Source of the DNA: Clostridiales bacterium
GTDB lineage: Bacteria > Bacillota > Desulfotomaculia > Desulfotomaculales > VENG01
Assembly: GCA_021736985.1 (NCBI GenBank)
Contig: JAIPEW010000025.1
Span: forward strand, 1-41,389
Length of the DNA stretch: 41,389 nt
Direction of reading: 5' to 3'
Under the pieces are notes generated by a model. It had not been told where the DNA came from and did not search any database. It saw only the letters and a program-made list of their open reading frames with translations. Shown piece by piece: positions 1 through 9,380 of the stretch. The translations under genes were made by a program, and so were the position numbers. Within the stretch, counting starts at the first letter, position 1. Every line of letters starts with the position of its first letter.

Positions 1-3000
1 AATAACAAGAATAAACAAGTACCCGAACTAGATAATCAAAAGAACATTCTAGGTAAGTGGGCTGGTTTTTTTACTAAGAGATTCCGTATTGTACTTTTAG
101 TGATACTTGCAATCGTAGTTTGGGGAGCATCATCATATACGAAGATGCCGCGGGAACTGCAGCCCGAGATAATTCTGCCTTTTGGCCATGTGGTTACTAC
201 CTATAACGGTGCGGCACCGGAAGAGGTTGAAAATTTAATTACAGATAAAATAGAAAGTAAAATGGACGAGTTGGAGAAGGTAGACGAGATCGAATCTACA
301 TCTGCTTTTGGTTATTCCTCGGTACTTGTTGAGTTTGAACCGGGTGTTGAAATTGATGATAAGGTCTCTGATATGCGTGAAAAGGTTTCTAACATACAGT
401 CACAACTTCCTGATGATGCTGATACGCCTATGGTATATAAGATAGAGACGAATAATTCACCCATTATGGTGATTAATATAACCGGGGATTATGATTTTAT
501 AAACTTAAAAAATTATGCTGAAGATATAAAAGAAGATATAAATAAGCTGAAAGAAATATCAGATGTGCAGGTAATAGGCGGTTTGGAGCGGGAGATTCAA
601 ATATTTGTCGATCCCCAGAAGTTATCTCAATACAACATATCAATGGCCCAGATTAAAAATGCCATAAAGGGCTCCCATGTTAATTTTCCAGGTGGGGATC
701 TGGACATGGACAGCAAAAACTATAACATCCGGACTGTAAGTGAGCTGGAAGATATAAATGAATTAAAGAATGTAATAATCAGTTATACAGATAATAGGCC
801 ACTGTTTTTAAAGGATATAGCTGAAATAAAAGACGGTTATGAAGATCCGGAGTCTTTTTCCAGGCTATCTTCAGGCGTAGGCGTAGGTAGCGATAATCCA
901 ACTACCAAAAGGTCAGTGGCCCTGTCTGTTAAGAAAAAAGAGTCTGCCGATGTTATTAAAACAAGCGATAAAATACATGATCTTATGGCAGGAGCAAGAG
1001 GAGAGGTATACCCGGATGATCTGCAGGTGGAAGTAAGCGGGGATACTGCAGTTTATGTCAAAGATCAGCTGGGAGATGTTACCCGGAATGCCCAGTCGGG
1101 GCTGCTCCTGGTGTGTATTGTTTTATTGATATTTATAGGTTTAAAAGAGTCTTTAGTAGTTTCTATAGTTATTCCAATGTCTGTTTTTACAGCCTTTGGG
1201 CTGATGAGTGCCAATGGAATGACCTTTAATAATCTTAGCCTGTTTTCTTTAATACTGGCTGTAGGTATGCTGGTCGATAACGGCATAGTAATCATGCAGA
1301 ATATTGCCCGGATAAGATCTCTGGGCTTACCGGCACAGCAAGCTGCTGAAACAGCTACGAACCAGATTGCACCGGCAGTAGGTGCATCAACTTTAACAAC
1401 ACTGGCAGCTTTTTTCCCAATATTGATAACGCCGGGGATCATGGGGCAGTTTATTAGAACTATTCCCCAGACAGTAATGTTTGCATTAAGCGCCTCATTT
1501 ATAGTGGCTATAACTATTACTCCGGCCCTGTGTGCCATAGCTTTAAGAAAATATGGCAATGGCAAGGAAATAAACAGGCCGCTGTTTAAAAAACTTTCTA
1601 ATGTATGTTCTGTGCTTTTTGTTTTTACACTGGCCATGATCGCTTTTAGAGGAGAAACAGGCGGTATAGCCGGTTTTGGCCTGTTATCTTTTATTTTTGG
1701 TACTGCATTTGCCGGTGCAATGATAATAAAGCTGTTTAAGAAAGGAAATGGTGCGCAGGGGTCTTATATAATAGATCGTTATGGAAAGTTTTTACACGGT
1801 GTTTTGAGCAGTAAGTCTAAAAGGCGGTTGATTATAGCTGGAACGCTGGCAGCATTTGTTTTCAGTATTAGCTTGATACCGCTGGGAGCACTTAAGATTC
1901 AGATGTTTTCCAAGACTGATTACACCAGGTTGTATGTTAATATCGAGACTCCCAGGGGAACTTGTTTAGATGATACATCAGCAGTCGCTGCAGAGGTGGA
2001 AAGAAGGCTGCTGGCTGTTCCGGGTATTAAAAGCTTTGTTTCCAATATCGGTATGACCGGGGCGGACAGTTTTGAATCCTTTGGCGGGGGCTCGGGGGGC
2101 ACCCCGAATAAAGCCCGGGTTGTCATTGATTTATATGAAAGAGAAGATCGGGAAAAAACGAGTATGCAAATAGCAACTCATTTGCGCGATGTTTTAAAAG
2201 ACATTCCCGGCGCGGAAATTGAAGTTACCGAGATGCAAAACGGGCCCCCCTCCGGTGGAGCAGTTGCTGTTGAATTAACAGGTGAGAACCTGGAAGATTT
2301 AAAGCTGGCAAGTGAAAACATAGAAAACTCTTTAAAAGAAATCCAGGGTACCAGGGATATTAGTAACAGCATGGAAGAAGGCTCGCCAGAGCTGCAGGTA
2401 AAGGTTAAAAAAAATAAAGCAGCGCTGCTGGGCCTTAGCGACATGGATATTGCCATGGGTATAAGAAATGCAGTTCACGGGATAGAAGCAGCTTCTTTTA
2501 ACATTGACCAGGATGAAATAGATATAATTATTCGAACTACCCGGGAAAAACTTGAATCAGCTGAAGACCTGGAAAAGCTCTATTTTTATAACCGGTCCGG
2601 CGTTCCCATTTCTTTTTCGCAAGTTGCCGGGGTAGTTAAGACTAAAAGTTTTTCTTCCATTAAGCACCAGGATTTAAAACGCTCGGTGGATATTACTGCG
2701 GGCCTGGATGAAGGATTCATAGCTGCTGATGTTTTCAAGGAATTAAAAGAAAAGGTGTCCAATTACTCTTTACCCGAGAGTGTCACTGTTAACTACGGTG
2801 GAGAAATGGAAGAGATCCAGGAATCTTATACAGATATGTTTACTAACATGATTATTGCAATAATACTGGTATTCTTTATCCTGGCTGTACAGTTTAATTC
2901 TCTTTCTCAACCTTTTATAATAATGCTTTCACTTCCCCTGGCTATGATTGGTGTAATGCCGGGACTTGTACTAACGGGAAACAATTTTGAGTTCGTATCT

Positions 3001-3390
3001 TTTATCGGGGTTGTTGCCCTTGTCGGAATAGCTGTTAATAACTCTATATTATTGCTGGATTATATTAATTATTTAAGAAAGAAAGGCTACGAGTTAATTG
3101 ATGCGGTAACTAAAACCGGGTTGACCAGGTTCTTACCTGTTATGTCAACAACCATAACTACTTCCGGCGGTATTTTACCCATTACCATTAAACAGCCTTT
3201 ATTTGGTCCCATGGGCTATGCATTAATATTCGGGTTAATTGTTTCTACAATGCTGACCCTGGTATTTATACCAGTTATCTATACAATGCTGGAGGAATTT
3301 AAGTTGAAAAGAGCAATGAAGAAAAATAAAGCCTTATCCGGGGAGGTAGAAGTAGATGAAGAAGATAATCATCCTGTTTTTTCTAATTAG
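1..3390 (+). CDS. RND-family efflux permease (5' end outside the window)
   Basis: Membrane permease of the resistance-nodulation-division superfamily (AcrB/HAE type), which exports drugs or other hydrophobic compounds using the proton gradient. The frame is open from base 1. The first start-like codon (GTG at 100) lies inside the first membrane helix (VLLVILAIVVWGASSY), so the real start is left of the window; 1129 residues are present. Two extracytoplasmic loops alternate with two helix clusters (about bases 1080-1720 and 2830-3290), the usual duplicated RND layout. The TM4 motif reads VGMLVDNGIV, keeping one of the two acidic residues seen in AcrB (VDD), as is common in this branch. The last 35 bases overlap the adaptor gene, so translation is probably coupled. 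The substrate cannot be told from sequence. Confidence 0.93.
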   Translation, partial: NNKNKQVPELDNQKNILGKWAGFFTKRFRIVLLVILAIVVWGASSYTKMPRELQPEIILPFGHVVTTYNGAAPEEVENLITDKIESKMDELEKVDEIESTSAFGYSSVLVEFEPGVEIDDKVSDMREKVSNIQSQLPDDADTPMVYKIETNNSPIMVINITGDYDFINLKNYAEDIKEDINKLKEISDVQVIGGLEREIQIFVDPQKLSQYNISMAQIKNAIKGSHVNFPGGDLDMDSKNYNIRTVSELEDINELKNVIISYTDNRPLFLKDIAEIKDGYEDPESFSRLSSGVGVGSDNPTTKRSVALSVKKKESADVIKTSDKIHDLMAGARGEVYPDDLQVEVSGDTAVYVKDQLGDVTRNAQSGLLLVCIVLLIFIGLKESLVVSIVIPMSVFTAFGLMSANGMTFNNLSLFSLILAVGMLVDNGIVIMQNIARIRSLGLPAQQAAETATNQIAPAVGASTLTTLAAFFPILITPGIMGQFIRTIPQTVMFALSASFIVAITITPALCAIALRKYGNGKEINRPLFKKLSNVCSVLFVFTLAMIAFRGETGGIAGFGLLSFIFGTAFAGAMIIKLFKKGNGAQGSYIIDRYGKFLHGVLSSKSKRRLIIAGTLAAFVFSISLIPLGALKIQMFSKTDYTRLYVNIETPRGTCLDDTSAVAAEVERRLLAVPGIKSFVSNIGMTGADSFESFGGGSGGTPNKARVVIDLYEREDREKTSMQIATHLRDVLKDIPGAEIEVTEMQNGPPSGGAVAVELTGENLEDLKLASENIENSLKEIQGTRDISNSMEEGSPELQVKVKKNKAALLGLSDMDIAMGIRNAVHGIEAASFNIDQDEIDIIIRTTREKLESAEDLEKLYFYNRSGVPISFSQVAGVVKTKSFSSIKHQDLKRSVDITAGLDEGFIAADVFKELKEKVSNYSLPESVTVNYGGEMEEIQESYTDMFTNMIIAIILVFFILAVQFNSLSQPFIIMLSLPLAMIGVMPGLVLTGNNFEFVSFIGVVALVGIAVNNSILLLDYINYLRKKGYELIDAVTKTGLTRFLPVMSTTITTSGGILPITIKQPLFGPMGYALIFGLIVSTMLTLVFIPVIYTMLEEFKLKRAMKKNKALSGEVEVDEEDNHPVFSN

Positions 3391-4447
3391 TTTGCTTGGT
3401 GCAGGGGGCTGTGGTGGTAAAGAAGAAGCTGGGACCCCGGAGGAGAAATCAAAAATAGATGTAACATATGTTAAGGTCGGTGCTGCCGGTACTGCTGATT
3501 TTACAAACAGCCTGTCTTTGCCGGGCGTTTTAAAACCTTACAAGAAAGTAGTTATTACTTCCAGTGTGAACGGTACTGTTGATAGTGTTCATGCTGATAT
3601 AGGAGATCGAGTTCAGGCAGGTGAGCTTCTTTGCAAACTTGATGATTCTACTTTTAGTATTCAACATGACCAGGCTAAGACAGCTCTAAATTTGCAGCAG
3701 ATATCTTTTGATGATGCTGAGAAAAATTATCAAAGGCGAAAACAGCTTTATGAAAAAGATGTTATATCAAAGGTGGAATTTGAAGCTGCAGAAAAACAGT
3801 ATAAAATGGCAGAAGAGCAGCTAAAAAATGCCGAGTACAGTTATGATCTGGCAACAAAAAACCTAAATGATACCAGCATTACTTCTCCTATCAAGGGGAC
3901 AGTAGGTTTTAAAGATGTTTCTACCGGGGAAAATATAGGCCCGTCCAGGCCACTTTTTAAAGTTGTTAGGACTAACCCCATGTATATTGAAACGGGTGTT
4001 GCTGAAAAAAATATAGGGGATATCAAAAAGGGTCAGACGGTATTGATTAATGTTGATTCTATAGGTGGGAAACAATTAGAAGGCAAGGTAACTCATATCG
4101 GGCCCGTACCGGGTCAACAAAATAACACTTATCCCATAAAAATATTGGTTCAAAATGACGGGCGTTTAAAACCAGGCATGGTTGCTGTTATTAATGTTGT
4201 CATTGCTGAACATAAAGATGCGTTAGTAGTTCCCCAGAAGGCCATAATTAATGAGAATAATAAAGATTATGTTTTTATAGTTGAAAACGGTAAAGCCGTT
4301 AAAAAAGAAGTGAAAACCGGGCTTACTAAGCCGGGAGTTTCTGTTGACCGGGTTTGTGAAATAATAGAGGGCCTGGAAAAAGGTGAAAAAGTAGTATTTG
4401 TGGGTAATGACGGGCTGAAAGACGGCAGCCCGGTAGAAACCAGGTAG
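3356..4447 (+). CDS. RND efflux periplasmic adaptor (membrane fusion protein), lipoprotein
   Basis: HlyD/AcrA-type adaptor that links an RND permease to an exit channel or delivers substrate to it; 363 residues. The N-terminus is a lipoprotein signal peptide (MKKIIILFFLISLLGAGGC) with a lipobox-like AGGC, so the protein should be lipid-anchored. Next come a lipoyl/barrel-sandwich half (about residues 60-95, VHADIGDRVQAGELLCKLDD), a coiled-coil hairpin rich in K, E, Q and A (about 98-165), the second half with TSPIKGTVGF, a beta-barrel domain and a membrane-proximal domain (DALVVPQKAII). ATG at 3356 follows GGGGAGG at 3340. It overlaps the permease end by 35 bp; the order permease then adaptor is the reverse of the acrAB order. 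No outer-membrane channel gene is visible. Confidence 0.92.
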   Translation: MKKIIILFFLISLLGAGGCGGKEEAGTPEEKSKIDVTYVKVGAAGTADFTNSLSLPGVLKPYKKVVITSSVNGTVDSVHADIGDRVQAGELLCKLDDSTFSIQHDQAKTALNLQQISFDDAEKNYQRRKQLYEKDVISKVEFEAAEKQYKMAEEQLKNAEYSYDLATKNLNDTSITSPIKGTVGFKDVSTGENIGPSRPLFKVVRTNPMYIETGVAEKNIGDIKKGQTVLINVDSIGGKQLEGKVTHIGPVPGQQNNTYPIKILVQNDGRLKPGMVAVINVVIAEHKDALVVPQKAIINENNKDYVFIVENGKAVKKEVKTGLTKPGVSVDRVCEIIEGLEKGEKVVFVGNDGLKDGSPVETR

Positions 4448-4616
4448 CCATCTGATACTTTCGTTAACAACCTTTATCTCGATTATATTTTTCTTGCACC
4501 GGTTAATCCTTTTACTTAAGATGTTTTTAATATTTAGTTCAGTTTTTGCAGCAACCAATTCTTTGTTATTGAAACAGGTATAATTTGGAATAATGATTAT
4601 AGAGGGGGTATAATAT

Positions 4617-4817
4617 ATGTCTGAAACAATACTTAAAGTAGAAGGAATGGGCTGTAATCAATGCAAGGCGGCTGTAGAAAATGCATTGAAAGGGATAGGC
4701 GGTGTAGAAAGTGTGCAGGTGGACCTGGAAGAAAAAGAAGTTGAGGTAAAAGGTTCTGCAGAGCGTGAACAGCTGGTTAAAGCAGTAGAAAATGTTGGTT
4801 ATAATGTAGTGGGTTAA
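4617..4817 (+). CDS. Heavy-metal-associated (HMA) domain protein, CopZ-like
   Basis: 66-residue single-domain protein of the ferredoxin-fold HMA family. It has the metal-binding motif GMGCNQC (MxCxxC, residues 11-17) and the usual beta-alpha-beta pattern (VESVQVDLEEKEVEVKG, then AVENVGYNVV). Family members are cytosolic copper chaperones (CopZ) or detached domains of metal ATPases; other soft metals are possible. ATG follows AGAGGGGG at about 4601. It stands alone between the efflux operon and a strong terminator. No Cu-ATPase or CsoR gene is next to it, so its partner is unknown. A TATAAT at 4579-4584 could be the -10 of its own promoter, but no good -35 is seen. Confidence 0.88.
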   Translation: MSETILKVEGMGCNQCKAAVENALKGIGGVESVQVDLEEKEVEVKGSAEREQLVKAVENVGYNVVG

Positions 4818-4820
4818 TTT

Positions 4821-4866
4821 AAGAAGCATGCCGCGGGGATTAATGCCCCTGGCATGCTTCTTTTTA
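4821..4866 (+). terminator. Intrinsic terminator after the HMA gene (probably bidirectional)
   Basis: Outer stem AAGAAGCATGCC (4821-4832) pairs with GGCATGCTTCTT (4851-4862); an inner GGGG/CCCC stem closes the loop, and a T run follows. It sits between convergent genes (HMA plus strand, glucosaminidase minus strand) and could serve both. Confidence 0.85.
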
Positions 4867-4915
4867 ATTAAATCCATGAGCTTTGTTTCACTGCGAAGCA
4901 TGAAAAATCCGGAGA

Positions 4916-7006
4916 TTAAATACCGACATGATCCAAGCGGTGCAGGTTTTGTTTTTCTATAATATTGATTAATTTCAGGGGGTACTGGGAGTCCGTTGCA
5001 TACCCGTCCCGCCTTAATGCCCAGGCTCCATTGAGGCTGTTATGCATAACTGCCCTGTACTGGTCGTACCACTTGGCGTTGAGCAGGAGTTCTTTGTGGT
5101 CTGCCCAGCTTCCTTTGGGATCGTTGTAGGCCCGGAATTCCGCGTCTATGTGGTATACTTTTCCGTTGTATTCTTCCCACGTGTTGGAAGTTACCGAACC
5201 TGCGGGTCCCTGTCCTTTAATACCAAAAAGGTTATACGACGTCTTCCCGGAATACTTGTCCACGGGTGAGTGCTGTCCCCAGCCCGTTTCTAAAATAGCC
5301 TGGGCGGTCTGCAGTGCTGCTGACATCCCGGTCTTTCGTTGAGATTCTTGGGCCAATTCCGAGGCAAAATCCAGGAACTTGCTTTTTTCTATTACAGGTT
5401 TTGAGCTGTATACCTTTCCGGTGTATACCCGTACCGGGATTGATTCACTTGTAATTACCCTGGAAGCAGTGGTTCCTACGGCTTGAATCTGCCAGTTCCC
5501 GGAATCATTGTTCCCGGGAGTCCAGGTGTATTTTTTACCGGGGCTGCTGCCGCCGGCAATAACTTTTTTATCGCCGCCGGGGGATATGAGCCTGTATTCT
5601 ATCTTGTTTAAGGGAACATTGGCCGAAGACTTTAATTCGACCTGGCCGGAAAGGACCTGGTTGGGCCCTATGGAATTTAACAACAGCCTGGATTTTTCGG
5701 GCACGTGTACAGTTATGGGGTTGGTAGTAAATGTTGTACCCGCGCTGTCCTTAACCCTGGCTGCCAGCTGCCATGTTCCTGCCTTTTCCGGTGCCGGGAA
5801 CCAACTAAAACTTGAATACCCGCTGGCACGTTTCAGAGTTGTTTCTTTACTGGTCTGTGGGTTAGTTAAGTAATATTCTACTTGACTGACTGAAAAATTC
5901 TTGGAAAGCCATAGTGTGACCGGTTTCTCGATTTCAGCACCGGAAGATACTCCTTTTAAAGCCAGTTTTTTGTCAACGCTTACATTCACTTCAACCGGGG
6001 GACTGTAATGTGCTTGTCCCAGCCGGTCATATGCTTTGACCCGGATAGAAGTATTGCCGTTATCCCAGTACTGCGGGGCCCAGCTGTAAGTTCCCTGGGG
6101 ATCAGCTTTTCTTGTTACAATTACGTTACCCGTGTCTTTATTGGTGATTTCGTACTTTACATAACTGGCGACAAAGTTTAATCCGGGTTTTAAGGAAGCA
6201 GTACCCGTGATTTGCTGGTGGTTTTCCAGGCCTTCTAATGTTACTTGTGGTTTGACATTTAGCTTAACAGAGACTACATCACCGGCAAGGAAATTCCCCT
6301 GGCTGTCGTAAACAGCGGCGGCTAAAATTCGCGATCCTTCATAAAAGGGGTCAGGTACCCACTGGTGTATGCCTGTTATGCTGTTTCCCCTCGCAATGAT
6401 GGGCCCCTTACCTGTTTCCGGGTCCAGCAGCAGAAAGCGAATTTCTGAAGCACTGCCTCTAAAACTGGCCTGCAGTCCGGTTGACTCGGTAATAACCTGC
6501 CCCGGGTTAATGTCCTGTATCTTCATGTCAAAAAACGGTTCTGTATCTGCAGGTTTGTTTGAATTAATATATACGGTCTTGGAAGCAGCGTCCCATCCTA
6601 CTGATACTCCCAGGGCATTGCTTACCAGCCTTAAAGGGACAAAGGTGCGGCTGTCAAAAATTTGCGGCGGGACGTCAGAAAGCCCGTATGTGGTGTTATA
6701 ATCAACTAACCTGTTGTTAATCCTCAGCTTAATAGAACTATTATCTTTGGTGATATCAACGGTCTTGTTTTCTTGATTCCATTTTACCCGGGCCCCCAGG
6801 GTTTCAGAAACCAGGCGGACTGGAACCAGGGTTCTCCCATTTTTTATTACAGGCGGGGGAGATGAGTTGATTTTTTCACCGTCAATTACCAGCGTTGTTT
6901 TTTTGGCTGCTGCTCCCTGGGAAGCTCCGCATGCCAGTACAACCATTACTGTGATTAATGCTAGTATCGTTAACCTGCTTTTCAAATTTTCAGCCTCTTT
7001 CTGCAA
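4916..7006 (-). CDS. Secreted GH73 glucosaminidase with copper-amine-oxidase-type N-domain and Ig-like repeats
   Basis: Cell-wall hydrolase of 696 residues that should cleave the N-acetylglucosaminyl bond in peptidoglycan. N-terminal signal peptide (SRLTILALITVMVVLACGAS), then a copper amine oxidase N-terminal type domain (two repeats with GRTLVPVRLVSETLGA and SRTFVPLRLVSNALGV; residues about 38-150; usually a wall-associated domain, not an oxidase). About four Ig-like repeats of 85-90 residues follow, each ending in a W-containing strand. The C-terminal GH73/FlgJ-like domain begins near residue 540, with the likely catalytic Glu in AILETGWGQHS and the family motif YNLFGIKG. The TTG at 7006 has AGGAG 8 bases upstream; a second TTG (codon 8) would give a more compact signal peptide and also has a GAGG. 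No gene partner is visible. Confidence 0.87.
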   Translation of the reverse strand: MQKEAENLKSRLTILALITVMVVLACGASQGAAAKKTTLVIDGEKINSSPPPVIKNGRTLVPVRLVSETLGARVKWNQENKTVDITKDNSSIKLRINNRLVDYNTTYGLSDVPPQIFDSRTFVPLRLVSNALGVSVGWDAASKTVYINSNKPADTEPFFDMKIQDINPGQVITESTGLQASFRGSASEIRFLLLDPETGKGPIIARGNSITGIHQWVPDPFYEGSRILAAAVYDSQGNFLAGDVVSVKLNVKPQVTLEGLENHQQITGTASLKPGLNFVASYVKYEITNKDTGNVIVTRKADPQGTYSWAPQYWDNGNTSIRVKAYDRLGQAHYSPPVEVNVSVDKKLALKGVSSGAEIEKPVTLWLSKNFSVSQVEYYLTNPQTSKETTLKRASGYSSFSWFPAPEKAGTWQLAARVKDSAGTTFTTNPITVHVPEKSRLLLNSIGPNQVLSGQVELKSSANVPLNKIEYRLISPGGDKKVIAGGSSPGKKYTWTPGNNDSGNWQIQAVGTTASRVITSESIPVRVYTGKVYSSKPVIEKSKFLDFASELAQESQRKTGMSAALQTAQAILETGWGQHSPVDKYSGKTSYNLFGIKGQGPAGSVTSNTWEEYNGKVYHIDAEFRAYNDPKGSWADHKELLLNAKWYDQYRAVMHNSLNGAWALRRDGYATDSQYPLKLINIIEKQNLHRLDHVGI

Positions 7007-7089
7007 AATTTTTTACTCCTGTTATATTTGACCGGTTAAAAAGTTAAAAAGTTCCCGGTAACCTTTAAAAAATTTTGGGTGACATGGGG

Positions 7090-7155
7090 GTGACACGGGG
7101 ACGGGGTTATTGACACATCACGCGTGATGTGTCAATAACCCCGTCCCCGTGTCAC
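7090..7155. repeat. Perfect 66-bp palindrome, REP-like
   Basis: Every base from 7090 to 7122 pairs with 7155 down to 7123: two 33-bp arms with no spacer, centred on ACGCGT. Each arm contains GACACGGGGACGGGGTTATT followed by GACACATCACG. This wording (GGGGACGG...TTGACAC) resembles repetitive extragenic palindromes linked to IS200-like REP-associated transposases in clostridia; that link is from memory and no transposase is in the window. A palindrome without a loop can form a cruciform or act as a bidirectional transcription stop. It contains the pabC stop codon and its last seven codons. Confidence 0.9.
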
Positions 7156-7962
7156 ATAACACATTAATTTTTTTGTTATGTTTCCTAGTTTGCCTGTTCC
7201 TATGTTTTTATTGTTGAAACATACCAGGGGCATGATTCCCATCAGCGAGTTGGTTAAAAAAGCTTCTCCTGCATCCTTTAATTCTTTCGGCTGTACAGGG
7301 CGTTCTTCTGTTTCAATACCTGCTGAATGTGCCATTTCTATAACCTTTTCTCTCGTGATGCCCGGCAGCAGTCCTGAGGATACGTCCGGGGTGATAAGTT
7401 TATTTTCTCGTACTATAAACAGGTTGCTGACGGTGCCCTCGCAGAGATTTCCGGCCGTATTTAAAAAAATACCCTCGTTCCAGCCGTTATAAGCAGCTTC
7501 CTGGCGTCCGAGTATATTTTCCATGAAGTTTAACGTCTTCAGAAAAGTGAAAAGAGAATTTTCATTGCGGCGGTTTTTTAAAAGCCCGGTTTGAAAACCT
7601 TCTTGGTAATGGCAGTCTTCATATGGTTGTCCCGGTCTGGCTGTTATAACCATGGTGGTGTTTTCCGGGCTTTCACCGGCGCTAATGGTGAGGCGCAGGC
7701 TGCCGTTATTCAGTGCATTGGCGTTTATCAATTCAAACAGCATGGAAGTTATCTCTTCTTTGTTATACGTGCAGGCAATATTAATTTGGGGTGCTGAATT
7801 GAGAAGCCTGTCCAGGTGTTTTTTTACAAAAAGCGGTTGCCCGTTATATACGCGTATAGTTTCGAAAAGCCCGTACCCGTATAAAAAACCCCTGTCGTAT
7901 ATCGATATTAATGCTTCATCTTTTTTTACAATATTGCCGTTAATGCTGGTGTACCAGGCCAT
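7132..7962 (-). CDS. pabC: 4-amino-4-deoxychorismate lyase (PabC)
   Basis: PLP enzyme of aminotransferase class IV (fold type IV), 276 residues. It most likely removes pyruvate from aminodeoxychorismate to give p-aminobenzoate for folate. Visible residues: the PLP lysine in FLKTLNFMENILGRQ (K142) and the conserved Glu in AGNLCEGTVSNLF (E175); the N-terminus has the family motif DRGFLYGYGLFETIRV. D-amino-acid and branched-chain aminotransferases share these motifs; the position 23 bp after pabB argues for PabC. ATG at 7962 has GAGAGGAG upstream. The final residues VTRGRGY and the stop are encoded by one arm of the 66-bp palindrome, so the native C-terminus was probably replaced when the element inserted. 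Confidence 0.9.
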   Translation of the reverse strand: MAWYTSINGNIVKKDEALISIYDRGFLYGYGLFETIRVYNGQPLFVKKHLDRLLNSAPQINIACTYNKEEITSMLFELINANALNNGSLRLTISAGESPENTTMVITARPGQPYEDCHYQEGFQTGLLKNRRNENSLFTFLKTLNFMENILGRQEAAYNGWNEGIFLNTAGNLCEGTVSNLFIVRENKLITPDVSSGLLPGITREKVIEMAHSAGIETEERPVQPKELKDAGEAFLTNSLMGIMPLVCFNNKNIGTGKLGNITKKLMCYVTRGRGY

Positions 7963-7985
7963 TTTTTCACTCTCCTCTCTTTAAT

Positions 7986-9380
7986 CTACAGTCCCAGTGC
8001 GTTTATAAGTGCCCTGGCCTTGTCCAGGGTCTCTTCATATTCCGCGAGCGGCTCTGATCCGGCAGTTATACCGCCTCCTACCTGGAAGTACAGCCTGTCT
8101 TCTTTTTTTATTATAGTACGTATTACTATGTTTAAGTCGGCACGACCGTCAAATCCTATATATCCTATCGATCCCGTGTATATGCCCCTTCTTACCGGTT
8201 CTAGTTCTTCTATGATCTCCATGGCTCTTATTTTCGGGGCCCCGGTTATCGAGCCCCCGGGGAAAGATTCTTTTAAAAGATCTACAACATCTTTTTCTGC
8301 GGGCAATTCTCCTTCTGCAGTGGAAACCAGGTGAAAGACAGTGGCGTATTCCTCCAGGCAGACAAGTTCCGGTACTTTTACAGAGCCCACACGGCAAACG
8401 CGTCCCAGGTCGTTGCGTTCTAAATCCACTATCATCATTAGCTCTGCATGATCTTTTTCGCTGTTCACAAGTTCTTCCCTGAGCATGCGCTCCTTTTCTA
8501 TCGTTTTTCCCCTGGGCCTGGTGCCTTTTATCGGCCGCGTCTGTACTTTTTTGCCGTCTACTTTCATAAAACGTTCCGGTGAGGAACTAATGACTTTAAA
8601 ATCCCCGAAATTTAGATATGAGGCAAAAGGAGCAGGGTTTATCTCCCGAAGTTTTTTATATAATTGCCAGGTGTCCCCCCTGTAGTCTGTAAAAAAACGC
8701 TGGGTCAGGTTGGCCTGGAAGATGTCGCCGGCATATATGTAATCTATAACTTTTTGTACTGCCTGCGAGTATTCTTCTTTTGTAAAGTCTCCGCGAAGTT
8801 TGCCCCTCACCGGGGTGGTTCCGCTAACATATTTGCGTGTATTTCTGTTTAAAAGGGCTTCCATTTCGTTGAGCCTTTTATCAGCCCTTTTAAGTGCTTT
8901 ATTTCCTTTTTCAGGCAAGCCGGTCGAAATAATATATACCTTATTTTCTACATGGTTTACAGCTGCAATTACGTCGTAGAATCCCAGGCTGCAGTCCGGG
9001 GTTTTTAGATCATCTTCGGTATCAACAGGCAGTTTTTCAAACTGCCGTCCCAGGTCATAGCTAAAATATCCCACGGCGCCTCCGTTTAACGGAAATCCCG
9101 TGCTGCATGCAGGCATAGCATATAAATTTAACAGGCGCTGCAGTTCGTCCACGGGTGATGCGTGATAACAATATGTGTTGTTGTTTTGATTTAACTTTAT
9201 TTTTCTGCCTTTAGCTTCAAATGTGATAAAAGGAAGTGCTCCCAGGAAAGAATGTATTCCTGATTTTTCCCCGTAAAGCCCTGAATCTAAAAGAAAACTA
9301 TAAGGTGAATTTTTAATATTTCCGTATAACTGCAGGCTGTCTGGTTTTAAATCAACCTGCTTGATCAGCGGCAGGCTCAA
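7986..9380 (-). CDS. pabB: Aminodeoxychorismate synthase component I (PabB)
   Basis: Chorismate-using enzyme of the anthranilate/ADC synthase family; with PabA it makes 4-amino-4-deoxychorismate. The diagnostic motif is TRPIKGTRPRG: a Lys in PIKGT (about residue 285) marks PabB, whereas TrpE has PIAGT. Other family signatures are SSSPERF, ELMMIVDLERNDLGRVC and PGGSITGAPKIRAMEIIEELE; the length of 464 residues is normal. An upstream GTG at 9389 is in frame, but GGAG lies directly against it. TTG at 9380 has GGAGGTG six bases upstream and is preferred here. The start lies inside the end of pabA (about 29 bp overlap, 38 with GTG), so translation is coupled and subunit ratio kept. Confidence 0.93.
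   Translation of the reverse strand: MSLPLIKQVDLKPDSLQLYGNIKNSPYSFLLDSGLYGEKSGIHSFLGALPFITFEAKGRKIKLNQNNNTYCYHASPVDELQRLLNLYAMPACSTGFPLNGGAVGYFSYDLGRQFEKLPVDTEDDLKTPDCSLGFYDVIAAVNHVENKVYIISTGLPEKGNKALKRADKRLNEMEALLNRNTRKYVSGTTPVRGKLRGDFTKEEYSQAVQKVIDYIYAGDIFQANLTQRFFTDYRGDTWQLYKKLREINPAPFASYLNFGDFKVISSSPERFMKVDGKKVQTRPIKGTRPRGKTIEKERMLREELVNSEKDHAELMMIVDLERNDLGRVCRVGSVKVPELVCLEEYATVFHLVSTAEGELPAEKDVVDLLKESFPGGSITGAPKIRAMEIIEELEPVRRGIYTGSIGYIGFDGRADLNIVIRTIIKKEDRLYFQVGGGITAGSEPLAEYEETLDKARALINALGL

Noticed and set aside
1065-1637. 190-codon open frame on the minus strand inside the RND gene
   Set aside because: Antisense shadow of a clear RND coding region; no ribosome-binding site and no domain pattern.
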